DNA of 18,616 nucleotides from Aquiflexum sp041749095 (GTDB taxonomy: Bacteria; Bacteroidota; Bacteroidia; Cytophagales; Cyclobacteriaceae): NCBI RefSeq assembly GCF_041749095.1, contig NZ_JBGTCA010000349.1, forward strand, positions 1 through 18,616, written 5' to 3'. The notes under the pieces were generated by a model. It saw only the letters and a program-made list of their open reading frames with translations. It searched no databases and was not told where the DNA came from. How positions within the stretch are numbered: position 1 is the stretch's first letter; each line of letters opens with the position of its first letter. The position numbers were made by a program, and so were the translations under genes. This document shows positions 8,152 to 15,331 of the stretch, one piece after another.

Positions 8152-9114
8152 ATGAAAAACCTATTGACTATTTTAACGACAATTTTGATAAGTTATAGCT
8201 TGCATGGCCAGACTTGGTCTACTTTAAATCCTTCAAATTCCTGTACTGAAAGACATGAATGTGCCGCAGCATCATTTGGTGATAAACTTTACCTGTTGGG
8301 CGGACGGGGAATGAAACCTGTGGAGGTGTATGACCCCAATTCCGATAAATGGGAGAAAAAATCAATGGCACCTTTGGAAATGCACCATTTTCAAGCAGTT
8401 CCTTATGGGGATAAAATTTACGTGATCGGTGCTTTTACAGGGGGGTATCCCCACGAAACCCCGGTTCCACATGTCTATATGTATGAGCCTTCTTCCGATA
8501 AATGGATCAAAGGCCATGAAATACCGGAAAATCGACGAAGAGGTTCAGCAGGTGTAGTAGTCCATCAGGACAAGTTCTATATTGTAGGTGGAATTGAGGA
8601 TGGTCATTGGGCTGATAATAGGGATTATCTGGATGAATATGATCCTAAAACAGGAGAATGGACAACTTTACCGGATTTACCAAGGGTCAGGGATCACTTT
8701 CAGGCGGTAGTAGTGGAAGGTAAATTATATGCTGTTGGCGGCAGAAAATCCTTTGCTAAGGAAGGCCATGGATTTGAGTTGACTTATGGGGAGGTGGATG
8801 TCTATGATTTTGAAAAAAAGAAATGGGAGACACTCTCAGGGAACCAGGATCTCCCGACCCAAAGGGCAGGTAATTCTTCTGTTAATTATAAAAAAGGTTA
8901 TATAGTAGTCGGAGGGGAAAGTTCCGGTCAGGTACCTGCCCACAATGAGGTTGAGTATTTTGAGCCTGGCAAAGGTTGGTCCATGCTCAACAGACTGGAA
9001 AGGGGGAGGCATGGTATGCAGGTGGTTCCCATTGGAGGGAAATATTATGTTGCCGCCGGATGTGGAAACCGTGGCGGTAACCCCGAGCTTACCAGTATTG
9101 AGGTTATGAAATGA
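8152..9114 (+). CDS. Exported six-bladed kelch-repeat protein
   Basis: This periplasmic or secreted beta-propeller of about 320 aa starts at ATG 8152 with a signal peptide (MKNLLTILTTILISYSLHG); an upstream TTG at 8098 adds a non-signal extension and is rejected. Kelch blades are visible as repeated V-Y-x-P-x-x-D-K-W and G-D-K-x-Y-V-x-G-G units: KLYLLGGRGM, VYDPNSDKWEK, KIYVIGAFTGG, YEPSSDKWIKG, KFYIVGGIEDG, YDPKTGEWTTL, KLYAVGGRKSF, YDFEKKKWETL and YIVVGGESSG. The N-terminal TWSTL and the C-terminal SIEVM probably close the ring, giving six blades. Size and export match kelch sugar mutarotases of the NanM type, but the fold alone does not prove that role. The gene is divergent from an exported Gfo/Idh/MocA enzyme, and its 3' end overlaps the convergent Ldh-family gene by 11 bases. 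Confidence 0.87.
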   Translation: MKNLLTILTTILISYSLHGQTWSTLNPSNSCTERHECAAASFGDKLYLLGGRGMKPVEVYDPNSDKWEKKSMAPLEMHHFQAVPYGDKIYVIGAFTGGYPHETPVPHVYMYEPSSDKWIKGHEIPENRRRGSAGVVVHQDKFYIVGGIEDGHWADNRDYLDEYDPKTGEWTTLPDLPRVRDHFQAVVVEGKLYAVGGRKSFAKEGHGFELTYGEVDVYDFEKKKWETLSGNQDLPTQRAGNSSVNYKKGYIVVGGESSGQVPAHNEVEYFEPGKGWSMLNRLERGRHGMQVVPIGGKYYVAAGCGNRGGNPELTSIEVMK

Positions 9115-10180
9115 ATTTCACACCGAATTTTTCTCCCATGGCCTTCAAATCATCAACAACCGGTTTGATAATCGGAATGCCTTCTATTTTTCTATGGGTC
9201 TCCAATTCTCTTTCCGGATCTCCCGGAATCAATACCTTTTCCTGACCATCTACAGGTTTGGCATTTCTGAATCGGCCTATCCAATTATCCATATTGGACT
9301 TGAACTCATCGGCAGGTCTAAAAGCATCAACCCGCATGGCACCTAAAAAATGTCCGAGTCCTTCCCCAACAGGATTGGGGTGAGGTTCCAAAAATGCAAC
9401 AAAAGGTGGAACCCAAGGGCCGTAATTCGCTCCTGATAAAACGGCTGAAAAAATATCTACAATAGCACCTAATGCATAGCCTTTATGGGATCCATGCTCT
9501 CTGTCCCCGCCAAGTGGCAACAATGCACCTCCTTTTTTTACCCCATTGGCATCAGTGGTCTGATTGCCGTCCTTGTCCTGCACCCAACCTAAGGGAGCGT
9601 TCAGTTCTTTTCTTTGTAAGATTTCCAATTTACCATTGGCCGCTGTGGTAGTTGCCATATCGGCAACAAAAGGAGGCTGTTCATTTGCAGGGATGGCCAC
9701 TGAAATAGGATTTGTTCCCAACATCCTTTCTTTCGAAAAAGTCGGACTTACCAATGGGCTGGCGTTGGTCAGGGAAATTCCGATCATGTCATGTTCCAAT
9801 GCCATCATCGCATGATAGCCTGCAATGCCATAATGGTTGGAATTTTTGACTGATACCCATCCTGTCCCTACATTTTTTGCTTTTTCGATGGCCACTTTCA
9901 TAGCAAAAGGAGCGACTACCAAGCCTAGTCCACCATCACCGTCAACTACAGCTGTACTTGGAGTTTCATGGACAATATTAATATCAGGTTTTGAATTGAT
10001 CCTTCCTTTTTCCCAAAGTCTGACATAACCTGACAATCTTGCGACACCATGTGAATCCACTCCTCTGAGGTCTGCAGAAAGTAACACATCAGTGGCCAAA
10101 GAGGCATCTTTTTCGGGACAGCCAATTTTTAGAAATATGTTTTTGGTGAAATTATACAGATCGGAATATTGGAATACCAT
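9104..10180 (-). CDS. Ldh-family (malate/L-lactate/ureidoglycolate-type) dehydrogenase
   Basis: This 358-aa cytoplasmic NAD(P)-dependent 2-hydroxyacid dehydrogenase belongs to the Ldh2/MDH2 (AllD/ComC-type) family, which is unrelated to classical LDH/MDH. Family marks are DLRGVDSHGVARL with H44 and R48 (active-site histidine and substrate arginine in relatives), VSVKNSNHYGIAGYHAMMA, the nucleotide-loop block MLGTNPISVAIP, and GGDREHGSHKGYALG. The length is normal. The exact substrate (malate, lactate, sulfolactate, ureidoglycolate or a sugar acid) cannot be read from the sequence. It lies 44 bases downstream of the Ppx/GppA gene on the same strand, so the two may share a transcript. Its stop codon lies inside the last codons of the convergent kelch gene, with no terminator hairpin between. 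Confidence 0.9.
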   Translation of the reverse strand: MVFQYSDLYNFTKNIFLKIGCPEKDASLATDVLLSADLRGVDSHGVARLSGYVRLWEKGRINSKPDINIVHETPSTAVVDGDGGLGLVVAPFAMKVAIEKAKNVGTGWVSVKNSNHYGIAGYHAMMALEHDMIGISLTNASPLVSPTFSKERMLGTNPISVAIPANEQPPFVADMATTTAANGKLEILQRKELNAPLGWVQDKDGNQTTDANGVKKGGALLPLGGDREHGSHKGYALGAIVDIFSAVLSGANYGPWVPPFVAFLEPHPNPVGEGLGHFLGAMRVDAFRPADEFKSNMDNWIGRFRNAKPVDGQEKVLIPGDPERELETHRKIEGIPIIKPVVDDLKAMGEKFGVKFIS

Positions 10181-10224
10181 ACATATAGCAATTCATGTAC
10201 TGATTAAATCAAATGTTTGATGGC

Positions 10225-11181
10225 TTATTGACTGACAACAGTAGCCATAGAATGCTTACCCATCAACTGAGCAATTGCCCCTTCTTTTAAAGCGAAGTTG
10301 GAACAGACCAAAACAGAAACCGGAACTAACTTCAAAATATAGGTTATCAGGCAGGAAGCTACCACAATCATATCCACCCGCATGGGAATCATGCCTTGAA
10401 TGTTCAATCTTTCTTCTTTATTGAGCGTCAAAAGCTTTTGTGCGATCACCTCAAACTCTTCTTTTGGAAGTTGGAATACTTGCTGATTTTTTGATTTCGT
10501 CTGATGAAGTGAAGCATAATACATGTCTGTCAATGTATCGAAAGTTCCGGATGCCCCTACCAATCCTTTAGGATTGTACTTCAGGATAGCCTGTTCAAGT
10601 TCAGATAATTTTTCTTTAAGGTAAAAAGTGAGTTTTTCAACTTCTTCGGGAAGTATGGGGTCGTGATAATGGAACAGATCCAGCAATCTCTGTCCACCGA
10701 TTTCAAAACTCTGCCTCCAGAAAGCTTCATTTGAATTGCCGATGATAAATTCAACAGACCCACCACCAATATCCATCATCAGGTAGGTTTCCCCATTCAA
10801 AGAGCCGCTAAACCTGATGCCTTCATAGATCATCTGGGCTTCTTGTATGCCGTTAATGACATTTACTTCAATCTGAAAAAGTTCTTTTATCTGATTTACA
10901 AACGCTCTTCCGTTTTGGGCATTCCGGACGGCACTGGTGGCAAAAGCAAAAATATTTTGGATTCCTTCCCCATCGATCATACTTCTAAAGTGTTTCAGTG
11001 TATGAAATGCTCTTTTGATGGCATCGGTGTGGATATTGTTTTGGCTGATACCGCCCTGTCCGATTTTTACAGGGATTTTTTCCTTATAAATAGTATTGTA
11101 TTTATCCTCATACAATTCAACCAACAACAAATGAAATGTGTTGGTACCCATGTCTATTATCGCTGCCTTAGTCGGAAACAT
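10225..11181 (-). CDS. Ppx/GppA-family exopolyphosphatase/pppGpp phosphatase
   Basis: This 318-aa protein belongs to the sugar-kinase/actin-like superfamily, whose members remove terminal phosphates from polyphosphate or pppGpp. Visible motifs are the phosphate-1 loop (AAIIDMGTNTFHLLLVEL, residues 6-23), FAFATSAVRNAQNG, INGIQEAQMIYEGI with the conserved glutamate, and the phosphate-2 loop LMMDIGGGSVEFIIG. It ends after the second actin-like domain and lacks the C-terminal HD-type domains of E. coli Ppx (about 500 aa). This short form is common in Bacteroidota, so it is not a truncation. It is transcribed divergently from the acyl-CoA carboxylase gene and may be co-transcribed with the dehydrogenase downstream. 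Polyphosphate versus pppGpp preference cannot be decided here. Confidence 0.9.
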   Translation of the reverse strand: MFPTKAAIIDMGTNTFHLLLVELYEDKYNTIYKEKIPVKIGQGGISQNNIHTDAIKRAFHTLKHFRSMIDGEGIQNIFAFATSAVRNAQNGRAFVNQIKELFQIEVNVINGIQEAQMIYEGIRFSGSLNGETYLMMDIGGGSVEFIIGNSNEAFWRQSFEIGGQRLLDLFHYHDPILPEEVEKLTFYLKEKLSELEQAILKYNPKGLVGASGTFDTLTDMYYASLHQTKSKNQQVFQLPKEEFEVIAQKLLTLNKEERLNIQGMIPMRVDMIVVASCLITYILKLVPVSVLVCSNFALKEGAIAQLMGKHSMATVVSQ

Positions 11182-11202
11182 ACCGCCTTAATTTTGGTTG
11201 TG

Positions 11203-11210
11203 CGAATATA
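11203..11210 (-). promoter_or_regulatory. Weak candidate -7 box for the Ppx/GppA gene
   Basis: On the minus strand TATATTCG (complement of 11203-11210) differs from TAnnTTTG at one position and lies 21 bases before the ATG at 11181. No exact -33 TTG is present at the right distance, so the call is tentative. Confidence 0.3.
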
Positions 11211-11312
11211 GAAAGTTTATCTTAAATCCATTGTTTGGACAAATTATTATGTTTTGAAATTGATCGCACTTAGGTTGGTCAGTAATTATTTTCTCACTTT
11301 ATTGCCCTTACT

Positions 11313-11320
11313 TATATTTG
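11313..11320 (+). promoter_or_regulatory. Candidate -7 box (TATATTTG) for the acyl-CoA carboxylase gene
   Basis: TATATTTG matches the Bacteroidota -7 consensus TAnnTTTG exactly and ends 22 bases before the ATG at 11343. The spacing to the start resembles that of the divIC promoter candidate. A clear -33 TTG at 17-23 bases upstream is not seen. Confidence 0.45.
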
Positions 11321-11342
11321 ACAGAAATAAACCTAAAAGCTA

Positions 11343-12932
11343 ATGGATAAGGACAGTGAAATCAAAGGTGTTTATACACTTCCAAGTAATAAAGACAAGT
11401 TTGAATTATTGAAGAAAAAAAATGAAGAAGCATTACTTGGAGGAGGGGAAAAAAGGATTGAAGGGCAGCATAAAAAAGGAAAATTAACCGCAAGGGAAAG
11501 AATCCATTTGCTTCTTGATGAAGGGTCATTTCAGGAAACAGATAAGTTTGTCATGCACCGGGCCAAAGACTTTGGATTGGATAAGGAACATTACCTTGGC
11601 GATGGTGTGGTTACCGGATATGGAGAAATCAATGGTCGTTTGGTGTATGTTTATTCCCAGGATTTCACTGTTTTTGGCGGCTCCCTTTCCGAAACCCATG
11701 CAGAGAAAATCTGCAAAATCATGGATATGGCGATGAAGAATGGTGCGCCTGTTATAGGCCTAAATGATTCAGGTGGAGCAAGGATACAAGAGGGGGTGGT
11801 TTCGTTAGGGGGCTATGCAGATATCTTCTATAGAAATACTTTAGCTTCTGGTGTTATTCCTCAGATATCTGCGATTATGGGGCCATGCGCTGGAGGTGCC
11901 GTCTATTCACCTGCGATTACGGATTTTGTATTGATGGTTGAAAACACCTCATACATGTTTGTGACAGGACCAAATGTGGTCAAGACCGTAACCCAAGAAA
12001 ATGTAACAGCCGAGGAGTTGGGCGGTGCAAGTGCTCACAGTACCAAAAGTGGCGTGACACATTTTGCCTGTAGCAATGAGCTTGCCTGCATCCAACATAT
12101 CAAAAAATTGCTCAGTTATATTCCCCAAAACTGTGAAGATGAAGCCCCGATTTATCCTTATGAACTAAAAGGCGATGAAAAAAGAGAAGTGCTTGATACT
12201 TTAATTCCAGACAATACCAATCACCCTTATGATATTAGGGAAGTGGTAGAGGGTATTGTTGATGAGTCGACCTTTTTGGAGGTCCATAAAAACTATGCTG
12301 AAAATATAGTGGTTGGCTTTGCAAGGTTAGCTGGACGTAGTATAGGAATAGTTGGTAATCAACCACAATCTCTAGCTGGTGTTTTGGATAATCATGCCTC
12401 CATGAAAGCAGCAAGATTTGTTAGATTTTGTGACTCCTTTAATGTCCCCTTGTTGGTTTTGGTGGATGTTCCGGGGTTTTTGCCCGGGACGGATCAGGAA
12501 TGGAATGGGATTATCACCAACGGTGCCAAGCTCTTATATGCATTTTCGGAGGCAACAGTTCCAAGGATAACTGTAATTACAAGAAAGGCTTATGGCGGTG
12601 CATACGATGTGATGAATTCGAAGCACATTGGTGCTGATCTGAATTTTGCATGGCCGACTGCTGAGATTGCCGTTATGGGTGCAAAAGGAGCTGCTGAAAT
12701 TATTTTTAAAAGGGAAATAGCTGAGGCAGAGGATCCGGAAGCCAAATTGCAGGAAAAGATTGATGACTACACTGCAAAATTTGCCAATCCATACCGTGCA
12801 GCCCACAGAGGATTTATAGATGAAGTCATCATTCCTTCTGAAACCCGGGAAAAATTGATAAGAGGCTATAAAATGCTAGAGAATAAAGTTGATAAACTCC
12901 CGAGGAAGAAGCATGGAAATATTCCTTTGTAG
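11343..12932 (+). CDS. Acyl-CoA carboxylase beta subunit (carboxyltransferase, PccB-like)
   Basis: This 529-aa cytoplasmic carboxyltransferase moves a carboxyl group from biotin on a partner subunit to an acyl-CoA, probably propionyl-CoA giving methylmalonyl-CoA. Both crotonase-like halves are present: the N-terminal domain with KGKLTARERIHLLLDEGSF, PVIGLNDSGGARIQEG and the glycine-rich oxyanion region GPCAGGAVYSP, and the C-terminal domain with VDVPGFLPGTDQEWNGII, RKAYGGAYDVM and LNFAWPTAEIAVMGAKGA. The ending RKKHGNIPL is typical of PccB-type chains. Length is normal. The biotin carboxylase/biotin carrier partner is not adjacent in this window and must lie elsewhere. Substrate preference (propionyl, acetyl, butyryl or methylcrotonyl) is an inference from overall similarity, hence no gene symbol. 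Confidence 0.92.
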   Translation: MDKDSEIKGVYTLPSNKDKFELLKKKNEEALLGGGEKRIEGQHKKGKLTARERIHLLLDEGSFQETDKFVMHRAKDFGLDKEHYLGDGVVTGYGEINGRLVYVYSQDFTVFGGSLSETHAEKICKIMDMAMKNGAPVIGLNDSGGARIQEGVVSLGGYADIFYRNTLASGVIPQISAIMGPCAGGAVYSPAITDFVLMVENTSYMFVTGPNVVKTVTQENVTAEELGGASAHSTKSGVTHFACSNELACIQHIKKLLSYIPQNCEDEAPIYPYELKGDEKREVLDTLIPDNTNHPYDIREVVEGIVDESTFLEVHKNYAENIVVGFARLAGRSIGIVGNQPQSLAGVLDNHASMKAARFVRFCDSFNVPLLVLVDVPGFLPGTDQEWNGIITNGAKLLYAFSEATVPRITVITRKAYGGAYDVMNSKHIGADLNFAWPTAEIAVMGAKGAAEIIFKREIAEAEDPEAKLQEKIDDYTAKFANPYRAAHRGFIDEVIIPSETREKLIRGYKMLENKVDKLPRKKHGNIPL

Positions 12933-13240
12933 TAAAATTGTTAATTGAGTGATTAGTAATTGGGTAATTTAGGAATTAAAATTAGTTAATTAGGTTAATA
13001 GATATTTAGCTGGCATTACTAAATAACCATATGATCGTTGCCTATGATGAGGATTATATAACTCAATATGAACTTAATGATTTTAGGTTTTTGTATAAAG
13101 ATTCTTTAAAGTTACTCAACGGTTATATAGGCTATCTTAAAAAGGCAAAAACAGGAGATGTAAAACCGTAATAACAATTTTCACTACGCTCAATTAACTG
13201 ATCACTTATTTAACTACTCACATATTCACCTATCACTACA
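12933..13240. other. Intergenic region with AT-rich flanks around a gene remnant
   Basis: This 308-base gap lies between the carboxylase and M42 genes. The left flank (about 12938-13005) is made of short variants of TTAATTGAGTGATTAGTAA/TAATTAGG words. The right flank (about 13176-13240) reads CTCAATTAACTGATCACTTA and on to TATCACTACA, which in reverse complement has the same kind of words (AGTGAT, GTGAATA, AGTTAATTG). The two flanks thus look like a loose inverted repeat around the four-helix-bundle remnant at 13031-13171. No terminator for the carboxylase gene was seen. Confidence 0.5.
13031..13171 (+). pseudogene. Remnant of a four-helix-bundle (S23/IVS-type) protein gene
   Basis: A 46-codon reading frame begins MIVAYDEDYITQYELNDF and continues to LLNGYIGYLKKAKTG before stopping at 13171. 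In pattern this matches the C-terminal third of the four-helix-bundle protein family (23S rRNA intervening-sequence protein, TIGR02436; relative of the DGR accessory protein Avd), where a helix ending A-x-D-L-x-Y-I is followed by a last helix ending L-x-x-F/Y-I-x-Y-L-K-K. Family members are about 115-125 aa. Here the first two helices are missing: in-frame sequence upstream extends only eight codons (LALLNNH before the ATG) to a TAG at 13007. I therefore call it a 5'-truncated relic. An expressed micro-protein is possible but less likely. The identification rests on recalled family pattern, not on an alignment. Confidence 0.5.
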
Positions 13241-14308
13241 ATGACTCCATCCAATAACTTTCTCTACAAATACCTTAACAACGCCTCACCAACAGGATTT
13301 GAAGCATCAGGACAAAAAATCTGGTTGGAATATGTCAAGCCTTTTGTAGACACTTATTTCACTGATAATTACGGAACAGTGGTAGGCGTGATTAATCCCG
13401 AGGCTGAATTTAAAGTTGTCATTGAAGCACATGCAGATGAAATCAGTTGGTTTGTGAATTACATTAATGATGAAGGATACATCTATGTACGCCGCAATGG
13501 AGGTTCAGACCACATGATCGCCCCTTCGATGCGTGTCAATATACATACTGATGATGCCGTGATTCCCGGTGTTTTTGGTTGGCCTGCCATCCATACCCGA
13601 AAGGAAGGAAAGGAAGAAGCTCCTACTTTGGAGAATATTTTTATAGATGTCGGAGCAAGGACAAAAGAAGAGGTGAAGAAAATGGGAATCCATGTCGGCT
13701 GCGTAATCACTTTTAAAGATGAGTTACAGGAATTGAACGGTAAATTCTACTCCGGTAGGGCACTCGACAATAGAATTGGCGGCTACATGATTGCCCAAGT
13801 GACCAAAAAAATTCATGAATATAAGATTAAACTGCCTTTCGGTCTTTACATTGTCAATGCGGTACAGGAGGAGATTGGACTAAGAGGAGCGGAAATGATT
13901 GCCGCAAATATAAAGCCTCATGTCGCCATAATCACAGATGTTTGTCATGACACCACAGCGCCTATGTATAATAAGATGAAAAGTGGTGAACAGATAGCAG
14001 GCAAAGGGCCTGTCTTGACATACGGTGCAGCAGTTCACAAAAAGCTACTTGATCTGATCATTGGCACAGCCCAAAAAAATGACATCCCATTCCAAAGGGC
14101 CGCGGCATCAAGAAGTACAGGAACTGATACGGATGCTTTTGCCTATTCCAATGAAGGAGTTCCCTCAGCATTGATTTCCCTTCCGTTGAAATACATGCAT
14201 ACCACAGTCGAAACAGCAAGTAAAGAAGATATCGAAAATGTCATCTTGTTGATGTATCAGTTTTTGTGTGAATTGGATCCTAAGTATGATTTCAGGTATA
14301 TAAAATAA
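13241..14308 (+). CDS. M42-family metallo-aminopeptidase
   Basis: This 355-aa cytoplasmic dinuclear metallopeptidase (M42; glutamyl aminopeptidase/TET-type, often mis-annotated as endoglucanase) forms large self-compartmentalised particles in relatives and trims peptides. Expected metal and catalytic residues are in place: H64 and D66 in EAHADEIS, D176 in GRALDNRIGG (bridging ligand), the E210/E211 pair in VQEEIGLRGA, D233 in ITDVCHD, and H320 in LKYMHTTVET. The inserted beta-barrel dimerisation domain lies at about residues 70-165. Length is normal. It is preceded by the remnant-bearing intergenic region and followed after about 60 bases by the BtuF-like gene on the same strand. No promoter box of the TAnnTTTG type was clear upstream. 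Confidence 0.92.
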   Translation: MTPSNNFLYKYLNNASPTGFEASGQKIWLEYVKPFVDTYFTDNYGTVVGVINPEAEFKVVIEAHADEISWFVNYINDEGYIYVRRNGGSDHMIAPSMRVNIHTDDAVIPGVFGWPAIHTRKEGKEEAPTLENIFIDVGARTKEEVKKMGIHVGCVITFKDELQELNGKFYSGRALDNRIGGYMIAQVTKKIHEYKIKLPFGLYIVNAVQEEIGLRGAEMIAANIKPHVAIITDVCHDTTAPMYNKMKSGEQIAGKGPVLTYGAAVHKKLLDLIIGTAQKNDIPFQRAAASRSTGTDTDAFAYSNEGVPSALISLPLKYMHTTVETASKEDIENVILLMYQFLCELDPKYDFRYIK

Positions 14309-14329
14309 GTCCACAGACCACAGTCCACA
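14309..14329. repeat. Three tandem heptamers G(T/A)CCACA
   Basis: Directly after the M42 stop codon the sequence reads GTCCACA, GACCACA, GTCCACA in tandem. Related words occur just downstream (GTCCATG near 14352). Short GTCCAC/GACCAC word runs of this kind are seen in intergenic DNA of some Cytophagales; their role is unknown to me. Confidence 0.5.
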
Positions 14330-14370
14330 TTGGGCAACCAGCCTAGACTGTTGTCCATGGCCTATTGACT

Positions 14371-15135
14371 ATGAATTTTAAAGATCAGCTCGGCCGAACA
14401 GTTTCTCTTCCATTTCCACCAAAAAGGATTATCTCCTTGGTTCCATCGCAGACGGAGCTTTTGGTGGACTTGGGTTTGAGGGATAGTTTGGTCGGTGTGA
14501 CCAAGTTTTGTGTACATCCAAAGGGTCTTAAAAAAGAAAAGAAAATAATCGGAGGCACAAAAAACTTTCATTTTGATAAAATTGATTCCTTAAAGCCTGA
14601 TTTGATCATTGGAAATAAGGAAGAAAACTACAAAGAAGGGATAGAGAATTTGTCAGAAAAATATCCCGTATGGATGAGTGATATTTATACCTTGGAGAAC
14701 ACCTTTCAAATGATGCTCGGGATAGGGGAAGTTACCGGTACACTTGGAAAGGCCGAAGTTTTGGTAGCAAAGATCAGGAGCGATTTGGATTTTGTTCCCA
14801 AGATGAAAGGATTTGCGGTGTATCTGATTTGGAATAATCCTATGATGGCCGCTGGTAAAAATACTTTTATAGATGAAATGCTTTTTAGAGCGGGATTTGT
14901 CAATCTGATTGAAAAAGACCGTTATCCCGAGCTCTCCATAACGGAACTCAAGGCTTTGGCACCTGAATATTTATTGTTGAGTTCCGAACCTTACCCATTC
15001 AAGCAAAAGCACCTGAATGAGTTTGCTGCACTTTTACCGCAATCCAAAATCCTTTTGGTGGATGGAGAGATGTTTTCATGGTATGGGAGTAGATTATTGT
15101 ATTTTAAATCGTACTTGGAAAATGAGGTGATTTAA
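14371..15135 (+). CDS. BtuF-like helical-backbone metal/cobalamin receptor, no signal peptide
   Basis: This protein of about 254 aa has the class III periplasmic-binding-protein fold used for cobalamin, haem and siderophores (BtuF/FhuD type). The N-lobe block RIISLVPSQTELLVDLGL, with LVGVTKFCVHP after it, is the classic BtuF pattern. KPDLIIGNKEENYKEGIENL and the C-lobe block MAAGKNTFIDEMLFRAGF also fit, and DRYPELSITELKALAPEYLLL closes the second lobe. The ATG at 14371 is preferred to the TTG at 14365. Neither start gives a signal peptide or lipobox: the protein begins directly with the domain (MNFKDQLGRTVSLPFPPKR). No permease or ATPase gene is adjacent. It is thus either cytoplasmic, or its secretion signal has been lost, or it works in a non-transport role. 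Ligand cannot be assigned. Confidence 0.82.
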   Translation: MNFKDQLGRTVSLPFPPKRIISLVPSQTELLVDLGLRDSLVGVTKFCVHPKGLKKEKKIIGGTKNFHFDKIDSLKPDLIIGNKEENYKEGIENLSEKYPVWMSDIYTLENTFQMMLGIGEVTGTLGKAEVLVAKIRSDLDFVPKMKGFAVYLIWNNPMMAAGKNTFIDEMLFRAGFVNLIEKDRYPELSITELKALAPEYLLLSSEPYPFKQKHLNEFAALLPQSKILLVDGEMFSWYGSRLLYFKSYLENEVI

Positions 15136-15331
15136 ATGACAAAGTGATGAGTGGTTGGTACAGTAAAAATATTTCCGGATATGAGGAATAAATGATGTTT
15201 GGGTTTTTTTAAGCTTTGATCTATATCCTCACCAATTCTTCCGTTTATAAAAATATCAAACATACTAAAAGACTTTCTTAAATTTTTTAATTAACTTTTC
15301 TGCTCCTAATATTTATAACATACCCAAAATC

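Noticed and set aside
10208..10221. Inverted repeat ATCAAA-TG-TTTGAT between the Ppx/GppA and Ldh-family genes
   Set aside because: The two-base loop cannot form a stable RNA hairpin, there is no U-tract, and a 14-base AT-rich palindrome is expected by chance.
12933..13030. Repetitive-looking AT-rich stretch considered as a CRISPR or tandem repeat array
   Set aside because: The words vary in length and sequence, with no fixed repeat-spacer pattern.
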